A DNA stretch of 64,000 bases from Curtobacterium pusillum (GCF_013359865.1 NZ_JABMCE010000085.1:242121-306120); one strand, 5' to 3'. Shown: positions 1 to 7,841, numbered from the stretch's first letter. Notes: generated from the sequence alone by a model not told the origin. Program-made: numbers and translations.

Positions 1-113
1 TCGACCTGCACGGGGACTCCGTCGCGACCGACACCGCCTGGTACCGCTCGCCGGCGCTGCTCGGCACCGTGGCGCTCGTGCTGTGCGTCGTCCTCTACCT
101 CCCGTTCCTCTGA
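1..113 (+). CDS. C-terminal end of a membrane protein (5' truncated)
   Basis: An open frame runs in from the window edge (codons from base 3) and stops at TGA 111-113, giving the last 36 residues of a protein. It ends in one hydrophobic segment (SPALLGTVALVLCVVLY), so this is the final membrane helix of an integral protein, plausibly a transporter. The family cannot be assigned from this fragment. The next gene starts 20 bases downstream on the same strand and also encodes a small membrane protein, so the two may form an operon. Confidence 0.6.
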   Translation, partial: DLHGDSVATDTAWYRSPALLGTVALVLCVVLYLPFL

Positions 114-133
114 TCACACGAAGGAGATCTCCC

Positions 134-463
134 ATGAGCGACACCAACACCGCCATGACCGAGGAGCAGAAGGCCGCCCTCGTCCGGTCCACCCGCCGAC
201 TCGACCTGCGCCGCATCCTCGGCGGACTCTTCGTGGTCTACGGCGTCATCACGACCATCGTCGGCATCGTCCACTGGGACACCGACCCCGAGAAGACCGG
301 TGGCATCCACATCAACCTGTGGGTCGGGCTGTCGATGCTCGTCGGCGGGCTGCTGTTCTTCCTCTGGGACCGGCTGAACCCCGTCCCGGCGGAGGACATC
401 ATCGGTCAGGCCGAGGCCGAGGAGCACCAGAAGGCGGCCGGCGAGGGTCGCGAGCTCGCCTGA
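134..463 (+). CDS. Small two-helix membrane protein, function unknown
   Basis: A 109-residue protein. The ATG at 134 is chosen over upstream starts because a strong ribosome binding site (AAGGAGAT, 121-128) sits just before it. There is a charged N-terminus (residues 1-28), a hydrophobic segment (about 32-50, LGGLFVVYGVITTIVGIVH), a short loop with DTDPEKTGG, and a second hydrophobic segment (about 63-82) followed by an acidic, Glu/Ala-rich tail. It follows the membrane protein at the window edge by 20 bases and may be its accessory subunit; that link is inferred from position only. Confidence 0.75.
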   Translation: MSDTNTAMTEEQKAALVRSTRRLDLRRILGGLFVVYGVITTIVGIVHWDTDPEKTGGIHINLWVGLSMLVGGLLFFLWDRLNPVPAEDIIGQAEAEEHQKAAGEGRELA

Positions 464-475
464 TCCTGCTGCCCT

Positions 476-518
476 GACTGGAGGCGCGGTGCCGGCTGGC
501 ACCGCGCCTCCCGTCCGT
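476..518. repeat. GGAGGCGCGG palindrome, copy 1
   Basis: Two 14-base perfect arms (GGAGGCGCGGTGCC, 480-493, and its complement 498-511) around a 4-base loop. The left flank is CTGACT and the right flank CCGTCCGTC. The same core recurs as larger palindromes at 21305-21352, 24365-24412 and 30957-30999. It lies between two convergent genes, so it may terminate transcription from both sides, although there is no T-run. Confidence 0.8.
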
Positions 519-592
519 CTCGGCGCCGCTTGACGGCGTGTCTCACGAGAACTAGTATTGACATGTCGGTCGGGTGCTCTCGGTCGAAAGTG

Positions 593-631
593 ATCCCCGG
601 AAGACCTGCAGCCAGCGCGGGGCCCGGGGAT
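593..631 (-). terminator. Hairpin downstream of the DUF3800 gene
   Basis: Arms ATCCCCGG (593-600) and CCGGGGAT (624-631) enclose a GC-rich loop 25 bases beyond the stop codon of the leftward gene ending at 656. A run of A on the + strand would be needed for a classical terminator and is absent, so this is a weak candidate. Confidence 0.4.
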
Positions 632-655
632 TTGCGCTGTCCGGAGCAGGCGAGG

Positions 656-1189
656 TCACGCCACCACGATCTCCTGCGCGCGATCGTCGTCCCGGAGCGC
701 TCCGGTGCCGTGCGCGCCGCATGCGATGTCCGCGAGTGCGAGAAGCGGTTCGTCCGCTCCCCGGACGTGCTCGTGTCGCAGCGACCTGCCGAGGCCGCTG
801 CCGCGGATGGCATCGAGCATTCGCCGGTCGCCACGGTCGGCGTGGGGGCCGCGCGATTCGAGAACCAGGTGCCGTACGCCCCGGGCGTCGAGTTCGAACA
901 CGAGGCGCTCGAGGCAACGTCGCCGACGGCGCTCTGGCCTCGCCGGGGCACCGTCGTACCGGATCACGAGGATCTCGACAGCACGGCGAAGCAGGTCGAG
1001 CCACGAGAACCGTTGCGTCGGGAGAGCCTCGTACCAGTGCAACTTCCGCATACGTGCCGGACGCAGCGCTTCCACTGCCCGGCGCGCGTCGTGCTCCTCT
1101 GCGACCGTCACCACAACCGCTGCGATGAGGTAGCTCCTGTTGTCGCGGCCGCCGCCCGGCTCTGACTCGTCGACGTACGCGCGCTGCAT
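656..1189 (-). CDS. DUF3800-like protein
   Basis: A 177-residue protein opening with AYVDESEPGGG, followed by a hydrophobic beta segment (SYLIAAVVV). This is the YxDESG signature at the N-terminus of DUF3800, a family with a predicted RNase H-like fold and unproven function, often found in accessory DNA. Later acidic positions (VLESRG, about 108; LALADIACG, near the C-terminus) fit the expected active-site spacing. The start is supported by TATACT at 1196-1201, 6 bases before the ATG, which implies a leaderless transcript. The upstream sequence looks less GC-rich than its surroundings, compatible with acquisition. Neighbours give no functional hint. Confidence 0.65.
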   Translation of the reverse strand: MQRAYVDESEPGGGRDNRSYLIAAVVVTVAEEHDARRAVEALRPARMRKLHWYEALPTQRFSWLDLLRRAVEILVIRYDGAPARPERRRRRCLERLVFELDARGVRHLVLESRGPHADRGDRRMLDAIRGSGLGRSLRHEHVRGADEPLLALADIACGAHGTGALRDDDRAQEIVVA

Positions 1190-1287
1190 CGGAGCAGTAT
1201 ATTGCGTTCCAGTTGCTTCGCCGATGAAACGGTTGCGCGCCGGGCGACGGCGCGCCAGGTTGAAGCACGACGACGAAAGGAACCCGC

Positions 1288-1704
1288 ATGGACACGATGG
1301 TCTTCATCAACCTGCCCGTCGACGACCTCGAACGGTCGAAGGCCTTCTACGAAGCACTCGGCTACTCGATCAACCCCGCGTTCACCGACGACACGGCCGC
1401 CTGTGTCGTGGTCAGCGACACGATCTTCGTCATGGTGCTGACGAAGCCCAAGTTCGCCGAGTTCACCGACAAGACCATCGCCGACCCGAGCTCGATCGAG
1501 GTCATCAACTCGCTCAGCGCCCCGTCGAAGGACGACGTGCGCCGGGTGGTCGACGCCGCGGTCGCCGCCGGGGGTACCGAGGACCGCCCCGAGACGGACC
1601 TCGGGTTCATGTACCAGCGGAGTTTCACGGACCCGGACGGGCACCGCTGGGAGTACGTGTGGATGGACCCGCAGGCGGCGCAGGACGGTCCGCCCGCCGA
1701 GTGA
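1288..1704 (+). CDS. VOC/glyoxalase-fold protein
   Basis: A 138-residue single-copy vicinal oxygen chelate protein. The N-terminal half has the typical first module (VFINLPVDDLERSKAFYEAL), and the second module ends with DPDGHRWEYVWMDP, the usual C-terminal motif with a metal-ligand Glu position. AAAGGA 8 bases before the ATG sets the start. Relatives are loosely annotated as glyoxalase or bleomycin-resistance proteins; the substrate cannot be told from the sequence. It is probably a monocistronic cytoplasmic enzyme. Confidence 0.85.
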   Translation: MDTMVFINLPVDDLERSKAFYEALGYSINPAFTDDTAACVVVSDTIFVMVLTKPKFAEFTDKTIADPSSIEVINSLSAPSKDDVRRVVDAAVAAGGTEDRPETDLGFMYQRSFTDPDGHRWEYVWMDPQAAQDGPPAE

Positions 1705-1753
1705 TCGCGGAGCCGGGGTGGGCGGTGTCGGCGGCGCCCGCCAGGATGGGCGC

Positions 1754-2371
1754 ATGAGCACCGACCCCGTCGCCGCACCCCCGTCGGACCTCGTCGTCGG
1801 GGACGACGGCCTCGCCCGCCCCGTCTGGGCCTCGACGGACGCGCTGCTCCGGGACTACTACGACACCGAGTGGGGCATGCCCGTGCGGGACGAGCGCGGC
1901 GTGTTCGAACGGCTCTCGCTCGAGGCGTTCCAGTCCGGCCTGTCGTGGCGGACGATCCTGGCGAAGCGGCCGGCGTTCCGTGCGGCCTTCGCGGACTTCG
2001 ACGCCGACACGGTGGCCGGGTTCGGCGAGGACGACGTCGCCCGGCTGATGGCGGACGCCGGCATCGTCCGGAACCGGGCGAAGATCCTCGCGACGATCAC
2101 GAACGCGAACGCCACGGTGGCGCTGCGCGAGGACGGCGGGCTCGCCGAGTTCGTCTGGTCGTTCCGTCCGGAGACGACCCCCGAACCGCACTCGTACGCC
2201 GAGGTCCCGACGAAGTCCGACGAGTCCGTCGCGCTGTCGAAGGCACTGCGGAAGCGCGGGTTCGCCTTCGTCGGTCCGACGACGATGTACGCCCTGATGG
2301 AGGCGCTCGGCATCGTCGACACGCATCTGGTCGGCAGCCACCGGCGGGGGACCTCGGGCGTCTGGAACTGA
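1754..2371 (+). CDS. tag: DNA-3-methyladenine glycosylase I
   Basis: A 205-residue enzyme that would excise 3-methyladenine from alkylated DNA. Family landmarks are present: YYDTEWG (about 35-41), LEAFQSGLSW (about 56-65), ILAKRPAFRAAF, and the C-terminal DTHLVGSHRR. In E. coli Tag a zinc ion is held by two His and two Cys. Here the YHD motif reads YYD and the C-terminal Cys is missing, so the zinc site appears lost, as I believe occurs in some actinobacterial homologues. CAGGAT lies 6 bases before the ATG, supporting this start and a leaderless mRNA. Confidence 0.88.
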   Translation: MSTDPVAAPPSDLVVGDDGLARPVWASTDALLRDYYDTEWGMPVRDERGVFERLSLEAFQSGLSWRTILAKRPAFRAAFADFDADTVAGFGEDDVARLMADAGIVRNRAKILATITNANATVALREDGGLAEFVWSFRPETTPEPHSYAEVPTKSDESVALSKALRKRGFAFVGPTTMYALMEALGIVDTHLVGSHRRGTSGVWN

Positions 2372-2409
2372 CCGGGACGGCTCGGACCGACCAGGGCTAG
2401 GGTCGCGAC

Positions 2410-3219
2410 ATGAGCTCCGAGAACCCGCGCGTGCGCCCCGTCCACCCGGTCGACGCCGAGGTGGTGGAGGTCCCCGTCGATGCCGAGGTCCCGACGCCCG
2501 AGCCGGCCGACGGTCCCGACGCAGTGTCGCCCGAGCACGACCCGGACGAGGTCCGCATCGCGTTCCTGCTGTTCCCCGACCTCACGCAGCTCGACCTGAC
2601 AGGCCCGGCGCAGGTGCTCTCGCGAGTGCCCGGCGCCCGTGTGGAGTACGTCGCCGCGACGCTCGACCCGGTCCGGAGCGACTGCGGGCTCGCCCTCGTG
2701 CCGACGACGACCATCGCCGACGCGAGTCCCGCGGACGTGCTCGTCGTCCCCGGCGGTGCGGGCGCGTTCGACGCCATGCTCGACCCCGAGGTGATCGGTT
2801 TCGTCCGGCGCGAGGCCGAGCGGGCGACCTGGGTGACCTCGGTGTGCACGGGCGCGTTCGTGCTCGGTGGCGCGGGGCTGCTCGCCGGCAAGCGGGCGAC
2901 CACGCACTGGGCGTCGAAGCCGATGCTCGCCGCGTTCGGGGCGCAGCCGGTGGACGACCGCGTGGTGGACGACGGCGCGGTCGTCACGGCGGCCGGGGTC
3001 AGCGCGGGCATCGACATGGCGCTGTGGCTCGCGGCGGAGCTCGCGGGTCAGCCGGCGGCCGAGGCGATCCAGCTGCAGATCGAGTACGACCCGCAGCCGC
3101 CGTTCGACGCCGGGTCCGCCGAGCGGGCGGACACTCGGGTGGTGGCGGAAGCGCGGGCCGCTGCGGAGGAGGCGCGGGGCGAGCGGGTCGCGCGGGCTGC
3201 GGCGGCCGTCATCCGCTGA
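2410..3219 (+). CDS. DJ-1/PfpI family protein
   Basis: A 269-residue protein. Residues 1-48 are an acidic, Pro/Glu/Val-rich extension not normally part of the fold. The DJ-1/PfpI domain starts at VRIAFLLFPDLTQLDLTGP, and the nucleophile elbow is VTSVCTGAF with Cys146. Closest in layout to isonitrile hydratase and related ThiJ-type enzymes, not to PfpI proteases; the reaction is unassigned. The C-terminal 40 residues are a charged Ala/Arg helix. TAGGGT (2398-2403) is 6 bases before ATG, giving a leaderless start 38 bases after tag. Confidence 0.85.
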   Translation: MSSENPRVRPVHPVDAEVVEVPVDAEVPTPEPADGPDAVSPEHDPDEVRIAFLLFPDLTQLDLTGPAQVLSRVPGARVEYVAATLDPVRSDCGLALVPTTTIADASPADVLVVPGGAGAFDAMLDPEVIGFVRREAERATWVTSVCTGAFVLGGAGLLAGKRATTHWASKPMLAAFGAQPVDDRVVDDGAVVTAAGVSAGIDMALWLAAELAGQPAAEAIQLQIEYDPQPPFDAGSAERADTRVVAEARAAAEEARGERVARAAAAVIR

Positions 3220-3246
3220 CCACGGCGGGCGCGAGCGGGCCGCTCG

Positions 3247-3996
3247 TCAGCGGTTGCCCTTCGAGCCGCGCTTCGGCTTGCCCTTCATGCCGCGCTGGAC
3301 ACGACCGCGGCCGGCCTTGCCGGCGCCGGTCTTCCCGCTCGTGCCCTTCGTGGCGGCCTTCTTCGCGGCGGACTTCGTGTTGCCCGCTGTCGCCTTGCCG
3401 CCACGAGGCGGACGGGGGGCGGTCCCGTCGTCGGGATCCGCGCCTCCCGACTGGTCCTGCCCACGGGAACTGTTGGCGGTGCGGCCCCGGACCACGCCGA
3501 TGAACTCCTCCGTCGAGTCCGAGGTGTCCTCGTCGCGCCAGGCGAGCACGATATGCGTGCCGGGCGAGCCGACGAGTGTGCGGGCGACGAGGTTCTTGCG
3601 GCTCGCGGCCCGGAACAGCGACTGGGGGAGGACCGCGACGCCGACGTTCGCCTCGACCAGGTCGAGCGCGGCATCGACGTCCGCCGGCACGGGTCCGGCG
3701 TCGACGACGTGCACGTCGGCCTCGGCGAGGTCGATCTCGTCGAGGTCGGCGAGCGGGGAGTCCTTCGGCATCGCGACCACGGCGGTCTCGGTCCAGAGCG
3801 GGATGGCGTGGTGCGCGTCCGAGACCGGCACCCGCGCGAAGACCATGTCGGCCTCGCCCGCGAGCGCGTCGTCGACCTCGTCCGCGCCGACCGGGCGGAG
3901 TCGGAGCTCGACCTCGGGGAAGCGTTCCCGCCAGACACGGGCCCACTTCGCGGGGGACACCCCGGGCACGAAGGCGATGGTGAGGGCCGCGGTCAT
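3247..3996 (-). CDS. LysR substrate-binding-domain protein without HTH, basic tail
   Basis: A 249-residue protein. Residues 1-165 match the periplasmic-binding fold of LysR regulators (LTIAFVPGVSPAKWARVW; LAGEADMVFARVPV; GVAVLPQSL), but the usual N-terminal winged helix is absent. From about residue 175 it becomes a Lys/Arg/Gly-rich tail (KKAATKGTSGKTGAGKAG; KGKPKRGSKG) that could bind nucleic acid. TATGCT (4004-4009) lies 7 bases before the ATG at 3996 and overlaps the only alternative ATG (4008), which favours 3996. It is divergent from a DUF5997 gene, a pairing I recall in other actinobacteria. Role unknown. Confidence 0.75.
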   Translation of the reverse strand: MTAALTIAFVPGVSPAKWARVWRERFPEVELRLRPVGADEVDDALAGEADMVFARVPVSDAHHAIPLWTETAVVAMPKDSPLADLDEIDLAEADVHVVDAGPVPADVDAALDLVEANVGVAVLPQSLFRAASRKNLVARTLVGSPGTHIVLAWRDEDTSDSTEEFIGVVRGRTANSSRGQDQSGGADPDDGTAPRPPRGGKATAGNTKSAAKKAATKGTSGKTGAGKAGRGRVQRGMKGKPKRGSKGNR

Positions 3997-4003
3997 GCAA
4001 ACG

Positions 4004-4022
4004 AGCATAGGGGCCGTACCCT
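4004..4022. promoter_or_regulatory. Compact divergent pair of leaderless -10 boxes
   Basis: Only 33 bases separate the two divergent start codons. TATGCT on the minus strand (4004-4009) and TACCCT on the plus strand (4017-4022) each sit 7 bases from their ATG. The two promoters must overlap head to head, so expression of the two genes is probably coupled or mutually exclusive. Confidence 0.6.
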
Positions 4023-4029
4023 TGTCGGT

Positions 4030-4419
4030 ATGGCGCAGGAACAGACCATGAAGCCCGAGACGGCCGCGAAGAAGCTCGGCATCCTGCTGGCGGCCGCCCC
4101 GGAGACCTTCCGGGACGCGCCGATCAGCCGGACCGCGTTCGACGAACTCCGCACGGAGCCCCCGACCTGGCTCGAGGAGCTCCGTCGCGACGGACCCCAC
4201 CCGCGACCCGTCGTGGCGCAGAAGCTCGGCGTGTCGATCTCGGGACTGACCCGTGCCGGCATCGACGAGCCGCTGACCACCGCGCAGATCAAGACGCTGC
4301 TCGAGGAGAAGCCCGAGTGGCTCGTCCGTGAGCGCGCGACCCAGGCGGCCGTGCACGCCGAGAACGCCCGCGTGAAGCAGGAGCGCGCCGCGAAGGCCGC
4401 TGCCCGCGCCGAGGACTGA
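4030..4419 (+). CDS. DUF5997 family protein
   Basis: A 129-residue cytoplasmic protein. It starts with MKPETAAKKLGILLAAAPETF after a six-residue lead, the opening typical of DUF5997. A middle part (PTWLEELRRDGPHPRPVVAQKLG) is followed by a segment resembling a helix-turn-helix (VSISGLTRAGIDEPLTTAQIK), and it ends in an Ala/Lys/Glu coiled-coil-like tail. The ATG at 4030 is 7 bases from a -10 box. The function of the family is unknown; the HTH-like central region suggests nucleic-acid contact, which is inference. Confidence 0.8.
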   Translation: MAQEQTMKPETAAKKLGILLAAAPETFRDAPISRTAFDELRTEPPTWLEELRRDGPHPRPVVAQKLGVSISGLTRAGIDEPLTTAQIKTLLEEKPEWLVRERATQAAVHAENARVKQERAAKAAARAED

Positions 4420-4452
4420 CGACCCGCACCCCGACTCCGCCCGAGGACACCC

Positions 4453-4959
4453 GTGCACGAGACCGTCGCCGACGCCATGCTCGTCGTGCCGCAGTTCGCG
4501 TCGGTGTGCTGCATCGTCGGGGATCGGTACCGGCCCCGTCCGGGCGTGATCGTCCCCGCGGCCGTCATGCTCGTCGCGATGCTCATGCCCGTCGTGCACG
4601 CCGGTGCGGGGTGGACGCTCCTCGCGGCGACGCTGCTGCTGCTCCTCGCGCCGATGCCCGTGATGCGTCGTCGCCGTGCGGACGGCCGTCGTGCGGAGCC
4701 GATGGACGTGCACCGCGCGCTGTCGGCGGTCGTGATGGCCGGGATGCTCCTGATGGGGCACGCGACGGGGATCGCGGACGGGCATGCCGGGCACGGGATC
4801 GCGCTGACCGCGGTCCTCGGCGCCGGCGTCATCGGGTACTGCGCGTTCAGCGGGTGGCTGCTCCGGTACGAGTGGGCGCGAGAGGACCGGCGTGCGGTCC
4901 GGAGCGGCGAGGTGTTCGCGATGACCGTCGCCGTCGTCGGCATGACCCTCGCGATGTAG
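4453..4959 (+). CDS. Met/His-rich integral membrane protein, unknown
   Basis: A 168-residue protein from GTG 4453, 34 bases after the DUF5997 stop. There are four hydrophobic stretches (about 32-47, 54-70, 88-103, 117-135) plus a C-terminal one (153-167). Met and His residues cluster on the helices (VMAGMLLMGHATGIADGHAGHG), which recalls copper- or metal-handling membrane proteins, but no defined family is recognised. An Arg-rich cytoplasmic loop (MRRRRADGRR) follows the second helix. Confidence 0.6.
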   Translation: MHETVADAMLVVPQFASVCCIVGDRYRPRPGVIVPAAVMLVAMLMPVVHAGAGWTLLAATLLLLLAPMPVMRRRRADGRRAEPMDVHRALSAVVMAGMLLMGHATGIADGHAGHGIALTAVLGAGVIGYCAFSGWLLRYEWAREDRRAVRSGEVFAMTVAVVGMTLAM

Positions 4960-5023
4960 CCCGGTCCCGGGACCGCGCACGGACCGTACCGGGGAGCGGC
5001 GCGCGGTGGTGCCGCGACCGACA

Positions 5024-5062
5024 GGAGGCCCGGCTCGCGTCGTCGACGCGGGTCGGGCCTCC
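5024..5062. terminator. Bidirectional hairpin between convergent genes
   Basis: GGAGGCCCGG at 5024 pairs with the GGCCTCC end at 5062, and an inner stem (CGCGTC/GACGCG) extends it. It lies between the plus-strand membrane protein stop (4959) and the minus-strand exporter stop (5083), the expected place for a shared terminator. Confidence 0.75.
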
Positions 5063-5082
5063 ACTGTGGTCGCGGCGACGAC

Positions 5083-6558
5083 CTAGTCGGTGACCCCGTC
5101 GAGATCGGTGATCCCGCGGGCCGCGGCCGCTGCGCGCCGGGCACGCATCGACGGGGCGATGAGCGCCCCGACCACGGCGAGGACGGCGACGCCGGTGCAG
5201 GCCCAGAAGCCGATCGTGAACGCGTCGTCGGTCGGCAGGCCCTGGGGCGTGCTGTGCGAGGTGATGAGCGCCGCGATGACCGCGGTGCCGACGCTCGACC
5301 CGATGGTCCGGACGACGGTGTTCGCGCTGATCGCCTCGCCGGTCTGGTTCGCGGGGACGCTCTCGATGATCGCGTTCGAGCACGCGGCGAGGGCGAGACC
5401 GATGCCGATGCCGGTCAGGACGCCGGAGACGACGACCTCGGCGATCGCTGCGTGCGAGATCGCGGGGATGACGAACGCGGCGACGATGGCGATCCCGCCG
5501 AGCAGCATCGGCGGCTTCGGGCCGACCTTGCGCACGAGGATGCCGGCGATGGGTCCGGCGACGATCATCATGACGACTGTCGGGAGGAGGAAGAGGCCGG
5601 CCTCGGTGACGTCCTTGCCGAAGCCGTACCCGACGGCGGTCGGCAGCTGCAGGAGCGTCGGCACGAGGACGAAGGTGCCGAACATCGCGAAGCCGAAGAC
5701 GAGTGCGACGACGTGCGCGGTCCACACGCCGCGGACCGCGAACAGGCGGACGTCGATGAGGGGCTCGGCGACGCGGAGCTCGACGAACACGAACGCGATG
5801 AGCGCGACGGCGCCGAGGACGAGCAGGCCGATGGTCTTGCCGTCACCCCAACCCCAGGTCTCGCCCTCGCTGATCGCCAGCAGGATCGCGACGAGGGAGA
5901 TCGCCAGGACGAACGTGCCGGCCATGTCGAGGCGGCCGGGCTTCCGCACGGGGGACTCGGGCATGCCGAAGATCGCCCCGAGCAGCGCGATGACCACGAG
6001 CACGGCGGGCAACCAGAACAGCCAGTGCCACGAGAGGTGTTCGACGATGGGGCCCGCCGCGACGATCCCGACGCCCGCGCCGATGCCGAAGATCGCGGAG
6101 AGCAGGCCGATCGTGACGCTGACCTTCTCCTTCGGGAGCTCGTCGCGCACGATGCCGATGGACAGCGGCATCACGGCGCCCGCGGCGCCCTGGAGCGCGC
6201 GGCCGACGATGAGCGTGCCGAGGTTCGGCGCGAGGGCGGCGAGGACGGCTCCGACGAGCAGGATCGACAGGACGACGATGAGCACCTTGCGCTTGCCGAC
6301 CATGTCCCCGAGCCGGCCGAGGATCGGCGTGAGCACGGACGCGGACAGCAGGTAGGCGGTGAGGACCCAGCTCGTGGCGCTCGTCGAGGCGCCGAGGTCC
6401 TGTCCGATGGTGGACAGCGCCGGGGCGACGAGCGACTGCAGCACGGCGAAGGACAGACCACCGAGCGACAGGTAGACGATGATCGCCGTGCTGTTCGGTC
6501 GGCGACCGTCGGTGGTGGGGTGGGACCCGGTCCGCGGGCTCTCCATGGTCTCGGTCAT
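5083..6558 (-). CDS. MFS drug exporter, DHA2 type (14 TM)
   Basis: A 491-residue proton-driven efflux protein of the EmrB/QacA class. It starts at MTETMESPRTG, then a first helix with LSLGGLSFAVLQSLV, an A-motif-like loop (LGRLGDMVGKRKVL) and a motif-C-like helix (GIGAGVGIVAAGPIV). Hydrophobic segments are compatible with 14 helices. An in-frame extension to 6690 is rejected because it would run across the operators and into the divergent gene. The promoter is TTGACA (minus strand, 6622-6627), 16 bases, TACCCT (6600-6605). Two TetR-like operators flank it, so repression by the adjacent TetR is likely. Substrate unknown. Confidence 0.88.
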   Translation of the reverse strand: MTETMESPRTGSHPTTDGRRPNSTAIIVYLSLGGLSFAVLQSLVAPALSTIGQDLGASTSATSWVLTAYLLSASVLTPILGRLGDMVGKRKVLIVVLSILLVGAVLAALAPNLGTLIVGRALQGAAGAVMPLSIGIVRDELPKEKVSVTIGLLSAIFGIGAGVGIVAAGPIVEHLSWHWLFWLPAVLVVIALLGAIFGMPESPVRKPGRLDMAGTFVLAISLVAILLAISEGETWGWGDGKTIGLLVLGAVALIAFVFVELRVAEPLIDVRLFAVRGVWTAHVVALVFGFAMFGTFVLVPTLLQLPTAVGYGFGKDVTEAGLFLLPTVVMMIVAGPIAGILVRKVGPKPPMLLGGIAIVAAFVIPAISHAAIAEVVVSGVLTGIGIGLALAACSNAIIESVPANQTGEAISANTVVRTIGSSVGTAVIAALITSHSTPQGLPTDDAFTIGFWACTGVAVLAVVGALIAPSMRARRAAAAARGITDLDGVTD

Positions 6559-6576
6559 CGTGCTCCGTACGGTCGA

Positions 6577-6639
6577 TGTAAACACTTGCTGACTTGACGA
6601 GGGTACGCGGTTCCGTGCGGATGTCAACAGTTGCTTACA
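6577..6639. promoter_or_regulatory. Two inverted TetR-type operators in a divergent promoter
   Basis: Site 1, GTAAACACTTGCTGAC (plus strand, 6578-6593), and site 2, GTAAGCAACTGTTGAC (read on the minus strand, 6623-6638), agree at 12 of 16 positions (GTAARCAMYTGYTGAC) and are themselves imperfect palindromes. Site 2 overlaps the exporter -35 and sits just ahead of the tetR -10 (TACGCT, 6656-6661); site 1 lies downstream of the exporter start point. The arrangement fits autorepression plus exporter repression. Confidence 0.7.
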
Positions 6640-6667
6640 TCGAGCGCGGAACCGGTACGCTTCGACC

Positions 6668-7252
6668 ATGAGCAAGGACGCCGAGGCCACCCGCCTGCTC
6701 CTCGTGCAGGCCGCGCGCCGCCGCTTCGCGTTCGACGGCTACCGGGCCACGACGGTGCGGGACATCGCTGCCGACGCCGGGGTGAACGTCGCGCTCATCA
6801 ACCGCTACTTCGTGTCGAAGGAAGGGCTGTTCCGGGCGTGCCTCGACCGGGTGGTGCGGGACCTCGACGCGGAGGAGCGGGCGACGCCGGACCTCGAGCG
6901 AGCCCTGCGGGACCTCATCGCGCACGTCGTGCAGTCACCGACCGACGAGGACTCGATCCAGCTCATGGTGCTGCTGCGGTCCTCGGGCGACGAGGGCGCC
7001 GACGCCATCCGCCGCGAGACGCTCCGGCACTACGCCGAACGCCTCGCCGGCGTCGTCGGCGGAGAGGTCACCGACGAGCTGCTCGTCCGTGCCGAGGTCG
7101 CGCTCGCCGTCGTGCTCGGCATGACGATGCTGCGGACGTCGACGCAGGTGGAGCCGCTGGCCTCCGCGGAGCACGCGGTCGTCGCGCGAGCGCTCGAGGA
7201 CGCCCTCCGCGGTCTGTTCGACCTGGCGGACGAGGGCTCGTCCGCGCGCTGA
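6668..7252 (+). CDS. TetR/AcrR regulator of the adjacent exporter
   Basis: A 194-residue protein with an N-terminal TetR HTH (ATTVRDIAADAGVNVALINRYF, about residues 31-52, then SKEGLFRACL) and a helical ligand domain. TACGCT 6 bases before the ATG gives a leaderless start. It is divergent from the DHA2 exporter with paired operators between, so its target is almost certainly that exporter and itself. The inducer is unknown. Confidence 0.88.
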   Translation: MSKDAEATRLLLVQAARRRFAFDGYRATTVRDIAADAGVNVALINRYFVSKEGLFRACLDRVVRDLDAEERATPDLERALRDLIAHVVQSPTDEDSIQLMVLLRSSGDEGADAIRRETLRHYAERLAGVVGGEVTDELLVRAEVALAVVLGMTMLRTSTQVEPLASAEHAVVARALEDALRGLFDLADEGSSAR

Positions 7253-7279
7253 ACCGGTCGGTCGCGGTAGCGTCGAGCC

Positions 7280-7807
7280 GTGTCCGAACGCCCCGTCCGC
7301 CGCCCCGAGCCCGCCCCGCGCCTCGACGAGGTCGACGAGCGCATCCTCTGGACCCTGGCCGCCGACGCTCGGATCCCGAACAACCGGCTCGCCGCCGCCG
7401 TGGGCATCGCTCCGTCGACCTGCCTGACCCGGGTGCGGGCGCTCGAGGACGCCGGGGTCATCCGCGGCTACCGTGCGGACGTCGACATCGCCCGGCTCGG
7501 GTTCGCGATCGAGGCGATGGTCTCGGTGCGGGTGCACGCCGCCGCTCGGCACGAGCTGCGGGACTTCGCGAAGCGCCTGCTCCGCGTGCCCGTCGTGCAG
7601 GACGTGTCGTTCCTGGCGGGGGACAAGGACTTCCTCGTGCACATCGCCTGCACCTCCACCGAGCAGCTGCGCGACTTCGTGGCCGACGAGCTCAGCGGGG
7701 ACCCGTCGGTGGCGACGACGCAGACGAACATCGTGTTCGAACGGCTCGTCGCGGAGCGGTCGCACCAGGGCCGGTCGTTCGACGAGCTCCGCCGGTGGCG
7801 GGCCTGA
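7280..7807 (+). CDS. Lrp/AsnC family regulator
   Basis: A 175-residue protein. The N-terminal HTH of the Lrp/AsnC type covers about residues 13-60 (LDEVDERILWTLAADARIPNNRLAAAVGIAPST), followed by the RAM ligand domain (IEAMVSVRVHAAARHELRDF; VPVVQDVSFLAGDKDFLVHI). TAGCGT (7268-7273) lies 6 bases before the GTG start, so the mRNA is predicted leaderless. These proteins sense amino acids and control their transport or breakdown; no target is evident nearby. Confidence 0.88.
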   Translation: MSERPVRRPEPAPRLDEVDERILWTLAADARIPNNRLAAAVGIAPSTCLTRVRALEDAGVIRGYRADVDIARLGFAIEAMVSVRVHAAARHELRDFAKRLLRVPVVQDVSFLAGDKDFLVHIACTSTEQLRDFVADELSGDPSVATTQTNIVFERLVAERSHQGRSFDELRRWRA

Positions 7808-7841
7808 CCGGCGCCCGCAGAGCGGCCGCTACCAGCAGCGC

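Noticed and set aside
558..563. TTGACA resembling a plus-strand -35 box
   Set aside because: No -10 box lies 16-19 bases downstream, and it points into the 3' end of a leftward gene.
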